Shown here: one piece after another, positions 4,722 to 9,008 of the stretch
Layout of the letters: each line of letters starts with the position of its first letter
Position numbering within the stretch: the stretch's first letter is position 1
Assembly (NCBI GenBank): GCA_964504155.1
Contig: CAZDCZ010000101.1
Span: forward strand, 1 to 9,008
Length of the DNA: 9,008 nt
Reading direction: 5' to 3'
Origin: CAZDCZ01 sp964504155
Lineage (GTDB): Bacteria > Bacteroidota > Bacteroidia > Bacteroidales > UBA12077
The notes under the pieces: model-generated
Seen by the model: the letters and a program-made list of their open reading frames with translations, nothing else
The model's database searches: none
Told to the model about the DNA's origin: nothing
Translations under genes and position numbers: made by a program

Positions 4722-7700
4722 TTATCTGGCTATTGTTACCGAACCTGTTATTGGTTTCATGTTTTTTTCTTTTACATCAATTACAAAATAATATGTTCCT
4801 GTTGGCATATCTTTGCCATTAGTTGATGTTCCATTCCAACATTTTTTAGAATCTGTATTTTGATATCCTTTTTGTTTGAAAATTAAATTTCCCCATCGGT
4901 TATATACTAGTACTTCAACATTTGGATAGTTGTCGATATTTTCAATATGCCAATAATCATTCTTCCCATCTCCATTTGGAGAAAATCCCGAATAAGGTTT
5001 AGTCTTTGGAACTAGATTAACAAAAATAGAATCGGATTCTTGACAACCAAATTCTGTAGTTGCAATAATTTTATATAATTGCGACTGAGTAACAGTTAAA
5101 GCCGATGTTAAATTATATGGGTCATCTATTCCACTTGAAGGATGCCATTCGTAAGTAGCTTCAATAGTATCATTCGCTGTAGCTTCTAATGTTGTACAGC
5201 AGTTTCCTTCAAGAACATATTTTTGACCATCGTTTTCGCCATCATTATCAATAACATGTAAGTCTAGCTTAGGATACATAAATACTCTACGAGAATCGGT
5301 ATCTTCACATTTGTTATTAATAGCAATTAAGGTATATAAGGTTTCTTCGTTTGTTATAAATGAAGTATCCATCGATGAGGATGAAACAATATATCTGTTG
5401 CTTTTTACATAAGCACCTTCGTACCATTGCCAAATAATTGAATCGGCTCCGGCTGTATTTGCTGTTAATATTACATTCTTTTTATAACAACAAGTATCCT
5501 TGTCGTTATTAATTAAAGTTTTTATGTAGTAAGTATTATCAAAATTAATTGTTTCAGTAATGATTTTTTCACAACTATTTTCGTCTGTAATGGTTAAAGT
5601 ATATGTCCCACCGGTAACGCCAATTAAATCTTCTGTAAGTTGTCCATCTGACCATAAATAAGTAAGGTTTCCTGTTCCACCGGTAACATCAATTTCTATA
5701 CTACCTATATCCGATTGACCGGTTCTTAAATGACCATTTTCGCAATAGGCATCTGTAATGTTTGTGTTTGAAACAAAAATTGCTTGAGGATCTAATAATT
5801 CTACAGAATCTTCATATATACATGATGTTGGTGTATTAGAATCGAGAACTGTAAATTTATACCATCCCGGACTTAAATTATCTGCAATAGAGTCTGTTAA
5901 TGCTCCATCATGTTCCCAAACATAACTGTAAGGCGGTTTGCCTTGATTTGGAGTAATGGTAATTTTTGCATCAGATAATCCGTTACAGCTAATACTATCG
6001 ACAGTAATAACTGCCGATAATGCTTGTGTTTCGGTAATTACTGTATCTATTGTAGCAGTACACAGATTATCGTCAATAACCGAAATGTTATAAATTCCGG
6101 CATATAAATCAATAAATAATGAAGTTGCTTGATAACTATTTCCATCATCAATAGAATATTCAAGACTACCTGTTCCTCCGCTAGCATTTATGTTTATTGA
6201 ACCAACTGTATCTGCTGCAGTACAATTAGTAACATTAATAATGTCTAACGACGATATTATTAATTCAGACGGTTCGGTAATTGTAATAGTTGTATCTTTT
6301 GTACACATTCCTTCATCGCGAATAGTAATGGTGTATGTGTTAGCAAATAAATCTTTGAAAGTGCTATCGATTTGATAGTCTGTTGCATTTAAGCTAAATT
6401 CTAAATTGCCATTTCCTCCACGTGCAAAAACTTTTATTTGTCCAGTACTGTCTCCATAACACTTTTCGATATTTGTTATTTGAAGCGAGTCTATAATTAT
6501 TTGCGGTGGTCCGGTAACAGTTAATACAGTATCTAATACTTTAGAACAAGCTTTTGCATCTTCTACAACAATATTGTAATCGGCTTCTGCCAAATCTGTA
6601 AATAATGAATCGGGCGAGAAATCTGTTCCTCCATTAATTGAATAAGATAAATCTCCTGTTCCTCCACTCGACCATATGGTAATTGTTCCATCATTTCCAC
6701 TTCCTAAACAAGTAGTAGGAGTAACTTTTACAGAATCGATACTTATAGAATCGGGTTGAAGCATATAAATAGTATCTCCAAACTGTTCACATCCATTAGC
6801 ATCCATTACAGCTACATAAAATGTGTCGGGACTTAGTGAGGTAAATAGTCCATTATTGTCTAAGTAAGTTGCTCCACTATCTATAGAGAATGTGTAGGGC
6901 TGTATGCCGCCTAATGTATCGTAAATTTGTATTTCCCCATTATCAGAATCATAACATGTTATTTCTTTTATAGAAGTATTATATGTTATTTCTGTTGGTT
7001 CGGTAATTATTATTGTTGTATCTTTTGTACAGCCTGAAATATCTATTATTGATACATTATATGTGTCGGTTGCAAGATTATTAAATATATAACCGCTAGG
7101 TTTAAAATCTCCTCCTATAGAATAAGTTAATGGAGGTGTTCCTCCGGTAAATTCAAGTTTAATAACACCCGATGTATCTCCATAACATTTATTATTAACA
7201 ATAGAATCGTTAGTAATTACAATCTCAGGTGGTTCAATTACTGTTACAGAATCAATAGCAGAACATCCATGAGAATCTGTAACTTTCAAATAATATTTTC
7301 CTACACATAAATCAACAGTATCTTTAGATGCTAATGGAGAGCTAAAATCGAGGCTATTACTCCATTCATAAGAAATATATGGAGGTTGACCACCAGAAGC
7401 TGTTCCTACTGCTGTTGCATCACATAAACCGAAGCAAGATGTAGTTAGTCCTGTTATTGGTAATGTATAATCTGTTATTGCATAGTCTCCTGTACCGTCA
7501 TATTCATTTATTATCATATTAATTGAAGAATCAGCATATAATACCGATTCAAATACACCGGATGTATTAAAATCAGAAAATTTAATTGTTGCTTCTTCAA
7601 GTAAACCGTCATAATCGCCTAAATTCCTATTGTCAACTAATCTAATTCTCCAAGCACCATTTGAAGGATCCTGATTCTGTAATTTTTCCTTCCAATTACC

Positions 7701-9008
7701 GGAAAATTTATATCTGCCTGATATTGGAGTGCACGATGACATTGGCGCTATGCCTGATGTATCTAAAGGATCATTATAAAATTTGTATATACCAGAAGTA
7801 TTAAAGTTGCCTGGAAATGCAGAAGTACAATATGGTTTAAGCTCAACAACAGAATCTAAAGGAGAAACCAAATAAACTCCCAAATAAGGCATATAATCAT
7901 GGTTAGATAATTTAACATATACATCAATATGTGTTGAAAGGGAATCAATAGAATAAGGTGATGGTTTACCAATTGAAACTAATAATTCCGGCAAATATGT
8001 TATTCTAATAGTATCTGTTGCCGCAAGACATGGAGCATTACCAGAAGCGTGTAATACCAATTCTACTGTTGTTCCTCCATCAGAATTATCCGGTGTATAT
8101 TCCGGATTAATAATAGTTGTATTATTTAAGCTTCCATTACCTGTTAGGATTTCCCAGTTAACACTGCTAGAATTAGTTGTGTCTGCATCTATAATTTGAT
8201 AAGGTGTTCCATAACATAAGGTAGTATCTTCCCCTGCATAAGCAGTTGGCTCTGGTATTATTGTTATGGTTATTGTATCGGAATAAGCTGTACCAAAACC
8301 TAGATCAGAAATGGCTTTTCTATTATAATAAGTTGTTTCTGTAAGATTATTCGTTTCGGTATAGGTGGCAGTAGTAGCACCAGAGATGTCAGTCCATAGC
8401 CCAACTCCTGTTTTCATTTGCCACTGATAAGTAAATCCTCCACAAACATCGGCAGATGCTTCATTGGTAAATGGATTTGGACTTGTATTATAACAAACCG
8501 ATTGATTTGCATCAATTAAACCTCCATCAACATCATCGTAAATATTTACATTGAAGCTACATTCTATGAAATTACCTGAGGCATCTTCAATATGATAAGT
8601 TACAGTTGTAGTCCCAATATTAAAAGTAGTACCCGAAATATCATTAATACCTGTAGCTGGGGAATTACCCGTTGTAGCTCCTATCATCGACCAAGTTTGT
8701 AAAGTAACACCACAATTGTCATTAGTAGCAGTTGGAGCTAGTCCATTAACAACTGCAGAACAACTTCCATCTTGTATTACAGAAACATCACCCGGACAAG
8801 TAATAGTAGGATCTTCGTTATCGGTAACAGTAACAGTAAAGCTACATTCGGCGAAATTAGCTGCGTTATCTTCGAGATGATAAGTTACAGTAGTTATACC
8901 TGAATTAAAAGTAGTTCCTGAAATATCGTTAATACCTGTAGCAGGAGAATTTCCTGTTGTTGCACCTGTCATCGACCATGTTTGTAAAGTAAGCCCACAA
9001 TTATCATC
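4722..9008 (-). CDS. Giant T9SS type-B surface protein with HYR, P-like, Ig-like and SprB repeats (5' end beyond window)
   Basis: The frame is open to the right edge, so at least 1428 residues are visible and the N-terminus, with its expected signal peptide, is missing. The methionine at 8972 lies inside a repeat and is not a start. In order from the N-terminal side the modules are as follows. There is an incomplete HYR module (9008-8823) and a complete one (8822-8532, with ITCPGDVSV and GTTTVTYHIEDASGN). Two PKD/Ig-like modules follow (8531-7983, the second starting PTAYAGEDTTLC), then a P/Homo-B-like beta domain (7982-7569). About eight SprB-type repeats come next (7460-5538), then two Ig-like modules with Cys-Cys pairs (5537-5004). 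The protein ends in a CHU_C type-B sorting domain (5003-4725, GFSPNGDGKNDYWHI, VYNRWGNLIF, TGTYYFVIDV). T9SS moves such proteins across the outer membrane and leaves them on the surface or released. SprB itself is a gliding adhesin, but an adhesive rather than motility role is all that can be inferred here. No enzymatic domain is visible. The porP-like gene directly downstream is the likely export partner. Confidence 0.93.
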   Translation of the reverse strand, partial: DDNCGLTLQTWSMTGATTGNSPATGINDISGTTFNSGITTVTYHLEDNAANFAECSFTVTVTDNEDPTITCPGDVSVIQDGSCSAVVNGLAPTATNDNCGVTLQTWSMIGATTGNSPATGINDISGTTFNIGTTTVTYHIEDASGNFIECSFNVNIYDDVDGGLIDANQSVCYNTSPNPFTNEASADVCGGFTYQWQMKTGVGLWTDISGATTATYTETNNLTETTYYNRKAISDLGFGTAYSDTITITIIPEPTAYAGEDTTLCYGTPYQIIDADTTNSSSVNWEILTGNGSLNNTTIINPEYTPDNSDGGTTVELVLHASGNAPCLAATDTIRITYLPELLVSIGKPSPYSIDSLSTHIDVYVKLSNHDYMPYLGVYLVSPLDSVVELKPYCTSAFPGNFNTSGIYKFYNDPLDTSGIAPMSSCTPISGRYKFSGNWKEKLQNQDPSNGAWRIRLVDNRNLGDYDGLLEEATIKFSDFNTSGVFESVLYADSSINMIINEYDGTGDYAITDYTLPITGLTTSCFGLCDATAVGTASGGQPPYISYEWSNSLDFSSPLASKDTVDLCVGKYYLKVTDSHGCSAIDSVTVIEPPEIVITNDSIVNNKCYGDTSGVIKLEFTGGTPPLTYSIGGDFKPSGYIFNNLATDTYNVSIIDISGCTKDTTIIITEPTEITYNTSIKEITCYDSDNGEIQIYDTLGGIQPYTFSIDSGATYLDNNGLFTSLSPDTFYVAVMDANGCEQFGDTIYMLQPDSISIDSVKVTPTTCLGSGNDGTITIWSSGGTGDLSYSINGGTDFSPDSLFTDLAEADYNIVVEDAKACSKVLDTVLTVTGPPQIIIDSLQITNIEKCYGDSTGQIKVFARGGNGNLEFSLNATDYQIDSTFKDLFANTYTITIRDEGMCTKDTTITITEPSELIISSLDIINVTNCTAADTVGSININASGGTGSLEYSIDDGNSYQATSLFIDLYAGIYNISVIDDNLCTATIDTVITETQALSAVITVDSISCNGLSDAKITITPNQGKPPYSYVWEHDGALTDSIADNLSPGWYKFTVLDSNTPTSCIYEDSVELLDPQAIFVSNTNITDAYCENGHLRTGQSDIGSIEIDVTGGTGNLTYLWSDGQLTEDLIGVTGGTYTLTITDENSCEKIITETINFDNTYYIKTLINNDKDTCCYKKNVILTANTAGADSIIWQWYEGAYVKSNRYIVSSSSMDTSFITNEETLYTLIAINNKCEDTDSRRVFMYPKLDLHVIDNDGENDGQKYVLEGNCCTTLEATANDTIEATYEWHPSSGIDDPYNLTSALTVTQSQLYKIIATTEFGCQESDSIFVNLVPKTKPYSGFSPNGDGKNDYWHIENIDNYPNVEVLVYNRWGNLIFKQKGYQNTDSKKCWNGTSTNGKDMPTGTYYFVIDVKEKNMKPITGSVTIAR
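4725..5003 (-). other. CHU_C / gliding-motility-associated C-terminal domain (type-B T9SS sorting signal)
   Basis: The last 93 residues match the CHU_C (TIGR04131-type) pattern. FSPNGDGKND is followed by a W-x-I strand, then VEVLVYNRWGNLIF, a WNG turn, and the closing TGTYYFVIDV...ITGSVTIAR. It is the signal recognised by T9SS for type-B cargo. Unlike type-A signals, the type-B domain is usually not sufficient by itself and depends on a co-encoded PorP/SprF protein, which is what lies next door. Confidence 0.92.
5538..7460 (-). repeat. Array of about eight SprB-type repeats (about 80 residues each)
   Basis: Approximate unit limits, N- to C-terminal, are 7460-7212, 7211-6978, 6977-6735, 6734-6489, 6488-6252, 6251-6006, 6005-5769 and 5768-5538. 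Each unit has an early cysteine (e.g. NKCYGD, EITCYD, EKCYGD), then a Gly-Gly-Thr/Asn-Gly or Gly-x-Pro-Pro turn before a Y-S-I/W strand. A Y-x-hydrophobic-x-V/I-x-D strand and a second cysteine (GCS, GCT, LCT) follow. The end is typically V/I-T-E-P or similar. The two conserved cysteines suggest one disulfide per module. Units differ widely in sequence, so this is an old array held by structure rather than a recent DNA expansion. Units 7 and 8 are the most divergent (W-strand EYVW/YLW variants). Confidence 0.85.
7569..7982 (-). other. P/Homo-B (proprotein convertase P)-like beta domain inside the surface protein
   Basis: This stretch of about 138 residues follows the P-domain pattern. Strand IDVYVKLSNHDYMPYLGVYLVSP is read as the equivalent of the H-x-x-x-G-D-L-x-V-x-L-x-S-P block. 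VVELKPYC follows, then a loop region with GNF and YKFYND and a GRYKFSGNW strand. GAWRIRLVDNRNLGDYDGLLEEATIKF closes it, matching the G-x-W-x-L-x-V-x-D-x3-G-D-x-G-x-L pattern. P domains usually sit after subtilisin-type protease domains; here no protease is visible in the part of the protein within the window. The assignment is by pattern and needs a profile search. Confidence 0.65.
8532..9008 (-). repeat. Tandem HYR modules, 285-bp period
   Basis: The block from 9008 to about 8823 recurs at about 8723-8532 with a 95-codon (285-bp) offset. Over the first 33 or so residues only four positions differ (shared core TLQTWSM, GATTGNSPATGINDISG, TTFN), and agreement falls off afterwards, to about 47 of 60 overall. 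At the DNA level many third positions differ, so the copies have diverged while the protein sequence was kept. HYR modules are immunoglobulin-like adhesion or spacer units in extracellular proteins. The array continues past the window edge, so its copy number is unknown. Confidence 0.85.

Noticed and set aside
6190..6375. Plus-strand open frame opposite the SprB repeats
   Set aside because: It is an antisense shadow of repeat coding sequence.
5538..7460. CRISPR-like or recent DNA tandem repeat
   Set aside because: The periodicity is at protein level only; units vary in sequence and length and lie in one continuous coding frame.
8970..8972. ATG as the start codon of the giant surface protein
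   Set aside because: The frame stays open to the right edge, and the residues before it (DDNCGLTLQTWS) match the same place in the next HYR repeat, so this methionine is internal.

Overview
The window is AT-rich DNA (roughly 70% A+T by eye) from a member of the Bacteroidota. Three things point there. First, there is a very large surface protein with SprB-type repeats and a gliding-motility-type C-terminal domain, next to a PorP/SprF-family outer-membrane protein; this pairing belongs to the type IX secretion system (T9SS), which is specific to that phylum. Second, -7 elements of the Bacteroidota form TAnnTTTG lie upstream of several genes. Third, starts are preceded by A-rich leaders rather than Shine-Dalgarno sequences. 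The genus cannot be fixed from this stretch.

Layout, left to right. The window opens with the last 32 codons of an unrecognised plus-strand gene (2-100). A small LapA-domain inner-membrane protein follows (190-504, +). It converges on a predicted exported single-domain rhodanese (554-979, -), and a terminator hairpin (523-553) sits at the junction. An AT-rich divergent intergenic region (980-1203) carries promoter-like elements for both flanking genes and a perfect inverted repeat. Then comes a family-4-type glycosyltransferase (1204-2493, +), which converges on hemW, the radical-SAM heme chaperone (2525-3655, -). A perfect 20-bp hairpin (3684-3728) separates hemW from a two-gene minus-strand unit: the T9SS cargo gene (4722 to beyond 9008) and, downstream of it, a PorP/SprF gene (3745-4692).

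The cargo gene is cut by the right edge, so its N-terminus is missing. The visible 1428 residues are a string of modules: HYR repeats, two PKD/Ig-like modules, a P/Homo-B-like beta domain, about eight SprB-type repeats of about 80 residues, two more Ig-like modules with a Cys-Cys motif, and a CHU_C type-B T9SS sorting domain. The close spacing of cargo and PorP/SprF genes fits the known requirement of type-B cargo for a matching PorP/SprF partner in export and surface attachment. This pair is the coherent biological system in the window; the other genes look like unrelated single-gene units. I see no RNA genes, CRISPR arrays, insertion sequences or phage genes.
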